A stretch of 64,000 bases of DNA from Paenibacillus sp. 1011MAR3C5 (GTDB lineage Bacteria > Bacillota > Bacilli > Paenibacillales > Paenibacillaceae): the NCBI RefSeq assembly GCF_003591485.1, contig NZ_QZCF01000011.1, forward strand, positions 1 to 64,000. The letters are read 5' to 3'. Under the pieces are notes generated by a model, which did no database searches, was not told the DNA's origin, and saw only the letters and a program-made list of their open reading frames with translations. Shown here in pieces: positions 8,777-17,200 of the stretch. Both the position numbers and the translations under genes were made by a program. The first letter of the stretch is position 1. Each line of letters begins with the position of its first letter.

Positions 8777-9468
8777 GGCGTTTCCTTCAGGACATAGCCG
8801 ATCCCTCTAACGGTATGGATAAGCTCTTTCCCGTAGCCCTCGTCTACTTTTTTGCGGACATAACGAATATAGACATCCACGACGTTCGTATTGCCGGCGT
8901 AATCATACCCCCACACCTCAGCTAAAATCTGATCGCGGTTCAGCACTAGCCGCTTATTGCGAAGCAAATACGCAAGCAGATCGAATTCCCGTTGCGTAAG
9001 GTCCAGTTCTTTTCCGCCTCGCATGACTTCCCTCGATTGCAAATTAACCTTTAAATCGTCAGCCGTCAGCCACTCTTCGGGAGGCGACTGCTGTTCCGTA
9101 CGCGCAGCCAGACGCAAAGCGGTGCGAATGCGCGCGAACACCTCTTCGATTTCGAAGGGCTTCGTGATGTAGTCGTTTGCCCCAAGATCGAGACCGGATA
9201 CCTTGTCCTCGACGGCGCTTTTGGCCGTCAGCAGCAAGACAGGCGTATCGGCATCAGCGGAGCGAATGCGCCGCAGCAACTCGATTCCGCTAATGCCGGG
9301 AAGCATAACGTCCAGCAAGATCAGATCAATGCCCCCTTCGAGGAATGCCGTCCAGCCCGCTGTCCCGTCCAATGCTACTCGTACCTGGTAGCCTTCGCTT
9401 TCCAGCTCGATTTGCAGCAGCCTTGCAATTTTCCGCTCATCCTCTACCACTAACAGGGTCTCAGCCAT
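8773..9468 (-). CDS. Response regulator, OmpR/PhoB family
   Basis: The start at 9468 (MAETLLVVEDERK) is preceded by GAGGAGG at 7 nt; an upstream ATG at 9492 lacks a site. The receiver domain has the acidic pocket (VEDE), phospho-acceptor Asp in ILLDVMLPG, Thr in LLTAK and Lys in TKPF. The C-terminal winged helix (LTQREFDLLAYLL...VDVYIRYVRKKV...VRGIGYVL) is of the OmpR type. It should be phosphorylated by the coupled kinase and probably controls this four-gene operon itself. It is divergent from nirB across about 230 nt. Confidence 0.93.
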   Translation of the reverse strand: MAETLLVVEDERKIARLLQIELESEGYQVRVALDGTAGWTAFLEGGIDLILLDVMLPGISGIELLRRIRSADADTPVLLLTAKSAVEDKVSGLDLGANDYITKPFEIEEVFARIRTALRLAARTEQQSPPEEWLTADDLKVNLQSREVMRGGKELDLTQREFDLLAYLLRNKRLVLNRDQILAEVWGYDYAGNTNVVDVYIRYVRKKVDEGYGKELIHTVRGIGYVLKETP

Positions 9469-9632
9469 GATTGCGCCTCCTCTACGAAACATCGTTATCC
9501 GTTATCATCTTTTAGTATGGAACACATTCGTTTGGTTAAACGCCGACTTTCCGTGATTCTTTTTATCATAAACAACACAGCGATGCTAATACAACACCGT
9601 GTATTATGCAGGAGCAATGTTTTTTGTTCTAG

Positions 9633-9648
9633 TGTGACAATCTTCACA
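9633..9648 (+). promoter_or_regulatory. FNR box upstream of nirBD
   Basis: TGTGACAATCTTCACA matches the Bacillus FNR consensus TGTGA-N6-TCACA exactly. Its centre (9640.5) lies about 41.5 nt before the start point predicted from a -10 element TAATAT at 9670-9675, the classic activator position. This predicts anaerobic induction of the nitrite reductase operon. Confidence 0.75.
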
Positions 9649-9669
9649 TCCATGCCTTCGTCCGTTCGT

Positions 9670-9675
9670 TAATAT
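9670..9675 (+). promoter_or_regulatory. Putative -10 element of the nirBD promoter
   Basis: TAATAT lies 21 nt after the FNR box and 28 nt before the nirB start codon. No good -35 is present, as expected for a promoter driven by a class II activator. Confidence 0.5.
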
Positions 9676-9702
9676 TACTTTATAGTCCCATGGTGGAGGC
9701 GA

Positions 9703-12150
9703 ATGAACGTGACGAATCGCGGAAAAAAGAAAAAATTAGTTCTCATCGGGAACGGAATGGCCGGTATTGGCACACTAGAACAAATACTAAAGCTAACAAG
9801 AGCGTTTGATATTACGGTATACGGTTCAGAACCTTATCCCAACTATAACCGCATTCAACTGTCATATGTACTAGAAGGCAGTAAATCGGTCAACGACATT
9901 ATTATGAATGGTTACAGCTGGTATGAAGAAAACGGAATTACGCTGCACACGGGCAAAAAAATCGTTCGAATCGATACTGCTGCCAAACGTGTATACACAG
10001 ATGCAGGAGAGTCGGCCGAGTATGAGGTTTTGATATTGGCTACCGGCTCCTTACCGTTCGTACTGCCCATTCCAGGTGCAGATAAGGAAGGAGTCGTCGG
10101 GTTCAGGGACATAGCCGACTGCGACACTATGATTGACGCATCGAAGATATTCAAGAGAGCAACCGTAATAGGCGGCGGTTTACTCGGCCTGGAAGCAGCC
10201 AAGGGGTTGGTGCAGCTCGGAATGGATACGACAGTCGTTCATTTATTCGATACTTTGATGGAGCGTCAGTTGGATGCCGCATCGGCTGCCATGCTCAAGA
10301 CGGAACTGGAACGGCAAGGGATCAAGTTCGCGATGGGCAAGAAAACGGTAGAACTAACCGGTGAATCCCGGGTTACCGGCCTTAAGTTCGATGACAGCAC
10401 CGAGCTGGCGGCCGACTTGGTGGTGATGGCGGCGGGCATCGTTCCGAACACGGAACTGGCGAAGGCCAGCGGTATCGAGGTTGCACGCGGCATAAAAGTG
10501 GACGATTACATGCAGACCAGCGTCCCGGATGTTTATGCCGTCGGAGAATGCTGCGAACATCGCGGCGTCTGTTACGGTCTTGTGGCCCCTTTGTATGAGC
10601 AGGGAACGATACTTGCGAAAAGGTTGGCTGAGGCTGAAACGGCTCCTTATACAGGCTCTTCGGTCTCGACGAAGCTGAAGATTTCAGGCGTAGACGTCTT
10701 TTCGGCAGGCGTATATGCAGAGAAGGAGACACATCGCGTTTTACGAATTCACGACGACTGGAAAGGCATCTATAAAAAGGTGCTGCTCGAAGGAAACAAG
10801 ATCGTCGGTGCCGTTCTTTACGGCGATGTGACCGACTCCGCCGTTCTATCCCGTTGCATCCGGGAAGGCAAGGAAATGACGGACGACCTGTATAAGCAAC
10901 TGTTCGGCGGCGGAGAATGCTGCGGAGGGACAGAGAAAACGTCAGCCGTTGAAACGATGGCGGACGAAGAAATCGTATGTGGCTGCAACGGTGTGACGAA
11001 AGGGGTTATCGTTCGAGGGATCCGGGAAGAGGGTTGGGATTCGGTGGAACAGATCAAGGCCTGCACCGGTGCGACCCGTTCTTGCGGAGGCTGCAAGCCG
11101 CTAGTAGAACAATTGTTGCAATACGCTCTTGGAGATGGCTACGATAAGTCGGCAGCCAAGCAGCCCGGCATTTGCGGATGCACACCGTTTACTCGCGACG
11201 AAATTGTTGCGGCTATTCGAGAGAAGAATCTCACACATGTCCGCGAAGTCATGAACGTCTTGGGATGGAACGAACCGGAGGGCTGCTCCAAGTGCCGTCC
11301 CGCGCTGAACTATTACCTGGGCATGATTTGGCCAGAGGAACATGAAGACGAGAAGGATTCGCGTTTTGTGAATGAGCGACTGCATGGCAATATCCAGAAG
11401 GACGGCACATTCAGCGTCATTCCGCGAATGTACGGCGGCGTGACATCGCCTGACGAACTACGTAAGATCGCCGACGTGGCGGACAAATACGATGTGAAAA
11501 TGGTGAAGGTGACAGGCGGACAGCGCTTGGACCTGCTGGGTGTAAAGAAAGAGGATTTGCCAGCCATCTGGGCCGATCTTGGCATGCCCTCGGGATACGG
11601 CTACGCCAAATCGCTTCGTACCGTCAAAACTTGTGTGGGATCTCGGTTTTGCCGCTTCGGCACCCAGGATTCGATCGGCCTCGGAATCGAGCTCGAGCTT
11701 CGTTATGAACGTCTATGGATGCCGGCAAAATTCAAAATGGCTGTCAACGGTTGTCCGCGGAACTGTGCCGAATCGGGGACGAAAGACATTGGAATCGTAG
11801 GCAACGACGGAGGCTGGGAAATCTTCGTAGGAGGCAACGGCGGTATCAAATTAAGAGCTGCGGATGCTCTTTGCAAGGTGAAATCTGATGAGGATCTAGT
11901 CGATATTTGCGACGCATTCATTCAATACTATCGTGAAAATGCTAATTATGCAGAACGCACTTCCGATTTTGTAGAACGTATCGGCCTGGACAACGTGCGG
12001 AAGACAGTTGTAGAAGATCAGATCGGACGAATAAGCCTGATAGGACGGCTGAGCCAAGCGCTTGAGGATTTGCGCGATCCTTGGCAGGAAGTGCTCGAAA
12101 ATGAAGAGCTCCGACAAAAGCTATATCATCCGGTTCATCCACAGGTATAA
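9703..12150 (+). CDS. nirB: NAD(P)H nitrite reductase, large subunit
   Basis: This siroheme enzyme reduces nitrite to ammonium in the cytoplasm with NADH. Domains in order are an FAD/NAD pyridine nucleotide-disulfide oxidoreductase module (GNGMAG near 17, second Rossmann GGGLLGLEAA near 160), two BFD-like [2Fe-2S] domains starting near Cys426 and Cys491, and the sulfite/nitrite reductase ferredoxin and siroheme/[4Fe-4S] domains with CVGSRFC (Cys644, Cys650) and CPRNC (Cys684, Cys688). At 815 residues it is full length. The ATG at 9703 is only 3 nt from GGAGG; a GTG at 9709 has better spacing and may be the true start. The ribosome-binding region is the reverse complement of part of repeat copy D. 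An FNR box upstream suggests a respiratory or detoxifying role. No nitrate reductase or siroheme synthesis gene is in the window. Confidence 0.95.
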   Translation: MNVTNRGKKKKLVLIGNGMAGIGTLEQILKLTRAFDITVYGSEPYPNYNRIQLSYVLEGSKSVNDIIMNGYSWYEENGITLHTGKKIVRIDTAAKRVYTDAGESAEYEVLILATGSLPFVLPIPGADKEGVVGFRDIADCDTMIDASKIFKRATVIGGGLLGLEAAKGLVQLGMDTTVVHLFDTLMERQLDAASAAMLKTELERQGIKFAMGKKTVELTGESRVTGLKFDDSTELAADLVVMAAGIVPNTELAKASGIEVARGIKVDDYMQTSVPDVYAVGECCEHRGVCYGLVAPLYEQGTILAKRLAEAETAPYTGSSVSTKLKISGVDVFSAGVYAEKETHRVLRIHDDWKGIYKKVLLEGNKIVGAVLYGDVTDSAVLSRCIREGKEMTDDLYKQLFGGGECCGGTEKTSAVETMADEEIVCGCNGVTKGVIVRGIREEGWDSVEQIKACTGATRSCGGCKPLVEQLLQYALGDGYDKSAAKQPGICGCTPFTRDEIVAAIREKNLTHVREVMNVLGWNEPEGCSKCRPALNYYLGMIWPEEHEDEKDSRFVNERLHGNIQKDGTFSVIPRMYGGVTSPDELRKIADVADKYDVKMVKVTGGQRLDLLGVKKEDLPAIWADLGMPSGYGYAKSLRTVKTCVGSRFCRFGTQDSIGLGIELELRYERLWMPAKFKMAVNGCPRNCAESGTKDIGIVGNDGGWEIFVGGNGGIKLRAADALCKVKSDEDLVDICDAFIQYYRENANYAERTSDFVERIGLDNVRKTVVEDQIGRISLIGRLSQALEDLRDPWQEVLENEELRQKLYHPVHPQV

Positions 12151-12164
12151 GAGGAGGAGATACC

Positions 12165-12521
12165 ATGCTTCGAACTGAAAAGGCGACATTCGCTTCCATA
12201 GGTCTGATTGAAGACTTCCCAGTCGGCTTAGGCCGGGAAGTGCGAATGGGCAATGTTCAGATTGCCGTCTTTCGAACGACGGACGGGATTTTTTACGCGC
12301 TTGAGAATCGAACGCCGCATGCCAAAGGCGGGACTTTGGCTGAGGCTCTTGTGAGCGGACATTATATTTATTGCCCGATCCGGGACCTCAAAATCTCTCT
12401 CGAAACTGGACTTGTCCAAGCGCCAGACACGGGCCAAGTCCGGAAATTCGACATCCGAGCGGTAAATGGTATCGTCGAAGTCGCGCTAAACGGTGCTCCT
12501 GAATGCACGGTTACGGAATGA
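12165..12521 (+). CDS. nirD: Nitrite reductase small subunit (Rieske-fold, ligands lost)
   Basis: The 118-residue protein partners NirB and starts 14 nt downstream of it with GAGGAGG. It has the Rieske-like beta fold of the NirD family (TTDGIFYALENRTPHAKGG, YIYCPIRDLKI, LETG). The positions where true Rieske proteins have C-x-H and C-x2-H read TPH and CPIR, so two of four ligands are absent and no [2Fe-2S] cluster is expected here. Loss of ligands is known in this family, where NirD acts structurally. Repeat copy D follows and can supply the terminator. Confidence 0.9.
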   Translation: MLRTEKATFASIGLIEDFPVGLGREVRMGNVQIAVFRTTDGIFYALENRTPHAKGGTLAEALVSGHYIYCPIRDLKISLETGLVQAPDTGQVRKFDIRAVNGIVEVALNGAPECTVTE

Positions 12522-12689
12522 AGAGGGCCTCCCATGCTTCCATTGAATGGAGGGTGCAGGCCGCGTCGAATGAAAAGTGATTGCGCGAGAAGAGACGATT
12601 GCAGGATTTACTAGCCGCATGCCTGGTGGTGCATTCGTCGGAATGGGTATCATCCATAACGGCGAATGGTGGAATTGTACATCCACGGT

Positions 12690-12732
12690 TCGCCTCCACC
12701 ATGTAAACCCGGTCCGCATGAGGACTGGGTTT
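12690..12732 (+). repeat. tmRNA-3'-end-like repeat, copy D, with terminator hairpin
   Basis: TCGCCTCCACCA (12690-12701) is a complete tmRNA-like acceptor end including CCA. A hairpin follows, AAACCCGGTCC (12705-12715) with GGACTGGGTTT (12722-12732), holding one G-T wobble and a T-rich end; it probably terminates nirBD. The 15 nt at 12689-12703 are the exact reverse complement of 9689-9703, just in front of nirB. The rest of the 299-nt gap after nirD holds no convincing gene. Confidence 0.65.
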
Positions 12733-12820
12733 TGTGTTGGAATGAATTATCGGAAGTTTGTCTGAAGGCATGGTATAATGAAGTATTCCGATCGATGAGG
12801 AATGAGAGAGGCTGCTCAAT

Positions 12821-13054
12821 ATGAATGTATTTGAAGACTGGAATCTAAAAGTAAAAAAGACGTTTAATGAAACGAGTAACGTAGTCGTATTAACCGTCAC
12901 GGAGGCAGGAGGATTACTTGGTCTCTCCAAAGACCAAATGAAGACCTTCGTAGATAAATATAAGCTAACCAAAGTCCCGATCATGAGAAGTACCCATAGA
13001 TACCTGCTACTGAAGTGTGAAGTAGACGAGATTGTATCGAATAGGGCTGTTTAA
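12821..13054 (+). CDS. Small helix-turn-helix protein, excisionase/MerR-like
   Basis: The 77-residue product starts at an ATG with GAGAGG 9 nt upstream. Residues 26-72 (VTEAGGLLGLSKDQMKTFVDKYKL...HRYLLLKCEVDEIV) follow the pattern of the short winged HTH found in excisionases and small MerR-like proteins: helix-turn-helix, then a beta wing and a C-terminal helix. DNA binding is likely. It lies alone between repeat copies D and E, the latter supplying a terminator 68 nt after the stop, so the segment of about 400 bp looks like a self-contained unit. Excisionase-type proteins assist integrases; no integrase lies beside it, so a role in recombination remains inference. Confidence 0.6.
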   Translation: MNVFEDWNLKVKKTFNETSNVVVLTVTEAGGLLGLSKDQMKTFVDKYKLTKVPIMRSTHRYLLLKCEVDEIVSNRAV

Positions 13055-13082
13055 TAGAGGGCATGGAACAAGAGTGGCGTAT

Positions 13083-13149
13083 CTTCGTTCAGGGCTTGAA
13101 TCCCCTGGTCTCCACCATGCAGATCCACAACCTCTTGAGGCTGTGGATT
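13083..13149 (+). repeat. tmRNA-3'-end-like repeat, copy E, with terminator
   Basis: CTTCGTTCAGGGCTTGAATC (13083-13102) and GGTCTCCACCA (13107-13117) resemble a decayed tmRNA T arm plus acceptor end with CCA. The hairpin GATCCACAACCTC (13122-13134) with GAGGCTGTGGAT (13137-13148) has one A-C mismatch and is followed by a T8 run, a strong intrinsic terminator. Confidence 0.7.
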
Positions 13150-13193
13150 TTTTTTCGTAGTAGTTCACAAAGGAAAGGAGCCGGCAATGAATT

Positions 13194-13955
13194 GTGAAGC
13201 AAAAGCATAGACAGCCCAAAAAAGGGAAACCGGTCAATTGGGGCCTGGTAGTATTTGAGGCTATTGGCTGGCTTGTTCTGGCCAGTATGCTGTTAGGCAT
13301 TTATATTTCCAGCAAAACCATATCAGTCATCCTAGACGCCAAGCCGATTGTTCAACTTTCGGCAGATACTACAGGAATCGTAAGGCTAGAGGGACTCGTT
13401 GACAGTGAAATAGAAGTAACGGAACCAGGCACACTGCGGCATACTTATGCTTTGGTGCAGAAGGAATTATTTAATTGGGCATGCAGCAGGAGCTGTGATT
13501 ATAAACCCGATCAAGACGCCAAACCGAAAGTATCGGGAAGCATAAGTGTGAATGATAGTAAGATTCAGGCTGATCGGTATCTCTTTTATAAGAGCTGGTT
13601 ACCGCTGGATAGCGAAACGGTGGAGCCGGAACACTTATCTCGGATATATGAAGGGGGAACAACACGACCACTCTTCGTGGAGGAACATAAAAATAAAGCG
13701 TATGGATATCGTACAGTTTCTCCGGGAGAACGGATCACGGTCATTGGGCATGCGGTCAATGGTCAGATAGAACCTTTTACTATTTCGGGTAACGAAGAGC
13801 CTGTAGTTCTTATTGGGGACAATATAGGGCAAATGGTCGCAAAAGAAAAGGAAGCTCGAACCTTTTATATATTAATAGGATTATTCGTTATGCTGTTTTT
13901 GTTGCCAGCGATGATCGGCAGGTTCCGGCGGCAGAATAAACGTGCTCGAAGCTAG
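13194..13955 (+). CDS. Two-TM membrane protein, possibly GIDE-like
   Basis: The frame starts at GTG 13194, 13 nt after GGAAAGGAG. A better-spaced ATG at 13187 is in another frame and stops after seven codons, so it could be a coupling micro-ORF, or the real start is inefficient. A TM helix (LVVFEAIGWLVLASMLLGIYI, about 17-37) is followed by an external domain of about 170 residues and a C-terminal TM (FYILIGLFVMLFLLPAMIG) with a basic end. The order TM, beta-rich domain with GLVDSEI..EPGTLRHTYALVQKE and ERITVIGHAV, TM resembles GIDE-domain proteins such as MULAN, which lack a RING in bacteria; this is a tentative likeness. It stands alone between repeat copies E and F. Confidence 0.6.
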   Translation: MKQKHRQPKKGKPVNWGLVVFEAIGWLVLASMLLGIYISSKTISVILDAKPIVQLSADTTGIVRLEGLVDSEIEVTEPGTLRHTYALVQKELFNWACSRSCDYKPDQDAKPKVSGSISVNDSKIQADRYLFYKSWLPLDSETVEPEHLSRIYEGGTTRPLFVEEHKNKAYGYRTVSPGERITVIGHAVNGQIEPFTISGNEEPVVLIGDNIGQMVAKEKEARTFYILIGLFVMLFLLPAMIGRFRRQNKRARS

Positions 13956-14010
13956 TTACGAAGCCTCGAACTAGGTGACATTCAATCGTTGACTACAACA
14001 GAGGCGTGAT

Positions 14011-14075
14011 CTTCGGACAGGGGTATCTCCTCGCCTCCATTCCAATCCACAACCGTATGAGGTTGTGGATTTTTT
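14011..14075 (+). repeat. tmRNA-3'-end-like repeat, copy F, with terminator
   Basis: CTTCGGACAGGGG (14011-14023) and TCGCCTCCA (14031-14039) match the tmRNA T arm and acceptor, with a short deletion in the T loop. The 11-bp hairpin AATCCACAACC (14044-14054) with GGTTGTGGATT (14061-14071), then T-rich sequence, probably terminates the preceding membrane-protein gene. The remaining 190 nt before the next start hold no other recognised element. Confidence 0.7.
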
Positions 14076-14263
14076 GGTGTTCCAGCTTAAGTGCTCCGCA
14101 TGCTCATTAAGCGTGTAAAAGGGCTGGCAAATCCCGCTTTTGTAACGCCTGCCCGATGTACAAAAAACAACATAATTTCTTAATAGCTTAAGAGCATTAA
14201 TTTTACAATGCACTGTTATAGTTCTCATTGAATCGTCATTTTACTAAGGGAGAAGGAAAAGCA

Positions 14264-17200
14264 ATGAGAACAGTATTACGTAAGACAATCATGATCGCAT
14301 CAATGGTCACGTTGCTAGCAGGAGGATTGTACAGCGGATTCGGTCAAACTAATCATATTTATGCGGCAGATGAGGCTATGCCATCCATCGTCATTGAAGA
14401 TTTTGAAGATGGAATCTCGGATGTGAAGTTTAATCCAAAACGGATGTATGAAGCATCGCTGCACTTGGAAGATAATAAGAAGCGCGTAAGAAATGGACAA
14501 TATTCGGCCAGAATTGATTACGATATGATTGGCATAGTAGATAACCCTTCTCAAATTGAGGTAGGTTATCAAGCGGGGAGAATCCCCGTTACAGGTTACC
14601 CTGTTAAAGTAGGCATGTGGGTTTATGGGAATCATGAAGGGCATCTGCTAACGACAAAATTTAGAGATGCAGACGGATCTTCCTTCCAGGCAGAATTCTA
14701 TGATGAAAGTCAGATCGGTATCGACTGGTCCGGCTGGAAATATATTGAGGCCGATGTTCCGCAGGGGAAATCGGGTCCTATTGTCCTTGAATTGTTTTTC
14801 CAATTGAAGCAATCGAATATGAGCAAGAAGAATAAGGGCTCCATTTGGGTGGATGATATTGCCTTTATCTATGAGGAATCGGATGAGGACAAAGATGTTC
14901 CAACCATTACAGCTATAGCTCCTAAGGAGAATGAAGTATTAAGCGCTCCGCTTGATGAATTAAAGGTTGAGCTGACCGATCATGGGTCGGGTCTGGATTT
15001 GGATACATTAGCTGTTCTTTTGGATGGAACGGATATTACGGGTGAAGTGAACTATTCTCCTGATACAAATTTATTAACTTATCCAGGAGAATTGGTGGAT
15101 GGCGGTTATCATGTGCTTGATATTGAAGTGAAGGATAAGAACGGCAATCCGGCAGGGAAAACGCTCGCCTTCACAGTGAATGCAGGAGAACGTTTGTCCA
15201 TGATGGCTGACCAGGAAGCAGTAAGCAATGAGATCTACGCTGTTCAGGTTAGTATTAAAGATTATTTGAATGCAGAACGGGCAGAATTCGTATTGCATTA
15301 TGATGCCAATACCCTTCAAGTTGAAAGCATTGCTCAGGCGACTGGGGTTGCCTTAACCTCAGATATTGATAATGAGCAAGGAATGGTTCAGATCGCGCTT
15401 GATCACGTACCAGCGACAGCTCATGACGTCGTTACGATTAACTTCAGAGTAAGCTCTCATGCCGTGTTGGAGCGCGGTGAAGATTACAAAACCATCTCCA
15501 TGAGCAATGCGAATCTCACAGCGGGTGAAGTTCAGACTAGCTCTCCGTTAGCTGCTCCTGTTCACTATTCCATCGCATTTCCTTATCAACTGGAAATGGC
15601 GGGGGTTGGTTTGGGCACATCTTCAACATTTACAGTATTGGACCGCGAGGGCAAGCCGTACGAAGGTGCGGATATTGCATTCAATGGATTATTGAAGCAA
15701 AGCTCAGTCGTTACCGTTAACGCTGCCGCGTCTAATGTATACGAGGATGATGATATGTCCTCCGATGTATTAATGGTTGCAAAAGCTGGTGAGCGATACT
15801 ATGCTTCAGCAGAAGCTGAGGATGGATTATTCGAGGTTATCTTCCCAGATGGCCAAGCAACGGGCTATATCTCTGAAGCTGATGTTAGCAGTCAGTTATT
15901 GAGCGGCAGCCTTGGTAAGACAGATGCCAAAGGGCAAGTTACGACAGACCTGACTACTTTGGCGCTTGGAACCTACCAGGTTCAAGCTGTCAACGGTGAT
16001 CAGAACAGCAAGGTTGTCCATTATGAAGTTGTGGAGAAGTATGGTACGGATGAACCCCAATATATTCAAACCTATGTGGCGGAAGATATGTCTTCACAAC
16101 TGAGCGTGGCCTGGCAAACCAATTCAGACCAAGCCTTTACTTATATTCAATACATCGAAGCTAGCATATGGGGAGCAGGAGAAAACCCGGATATCAATAA
16201 AGTGAAACAGGATCAAGCTGAGAGTGAACTTCAAGTGCTTAGCATGAAGGAGAATGGAACGAAGGGTGAGATCCGGTTTCATAATGCTCGGGTTGAAGGA
16301 TTGAAAGCAGCTACCACGTACAAATATCGTGTAGGCTTTGAGGGCAATTGGTCGAAGTGGCATGAATATTCTACGATAGATAAGAACAAATCAACACCGG
16401 CTTCATTCTTGTTTATTACAGATTCTCATACGAATCAATTGCAAGGGCAACAAATCTATCAGGAACTAATGACTAACGCTTTGAAGCAATATCCGTCAAC
16501 ACAGTTTATTATGCATGGCGGAGACATGGTAGATGCGGGTGGCGCATTTGAAGAATGGCAAAAGTTCTGGGAAGCCTCTTCGGTCTATGCCACAACAATT
16601 CCAACTGCTCTTACATTGGGCAACCATGATGTGAAGAGTGAAGGGAAGGACGTATTCACCAAAGGCGCGAATTTTCCGAAAAACGGGCCGGAATCCCAAC
16701 TGCAATATGCGTACTCTTTTGAGGTTGATGATACTCATATTGTCGTATTGAATTCGGAAGGTACAGAGGAACAAATGATAGCTCAAGCAGCATGGCTGGA
16801 AAAAGATTTGGAACAAAATGATAAAAAATGGACCATTGCTATGTTCCACCGTCCTGCCTATCATACAGAGAATGGCCGAGAATCCCTTGTTGAGTATACG
16901 CAAACGTATTTTGCGCCTATATTGGAAGAGAAGAAGGTTGATTTGGTTCTGGTCGGTCATGATCATGTGTATGCGCGCACCTATCCGATGCTGGCTGGAA
17001 AGCCAAACAAAGCTACTAATAAGGGTACGGTCTATCTGGATGGAGGCGCTTCGGGCTGGAAATTCTATGATGGCACTCAATATCATTACTTGAATTATAT
17101 CTTTGATGAAGATGTCCCGGTATATTCCGCTATTAAAGTTTCCGAGAAAGAGATTCGTGTAGAGGCACGTACAATTACGGGGGAAATGATTGATGAGTTT

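Noticed and set aside
12165..12521. NirD as a real Rieske [2Fe-2S] protein
   Set aside because: Two of the four cluster ligands are replaced (T and R), as in other NirD proteins.
12577..12765. 62-codon frame after nirD
   Set aside because: It runs through repeat copy D and its terminator hairpin and has no ribosome binding site.
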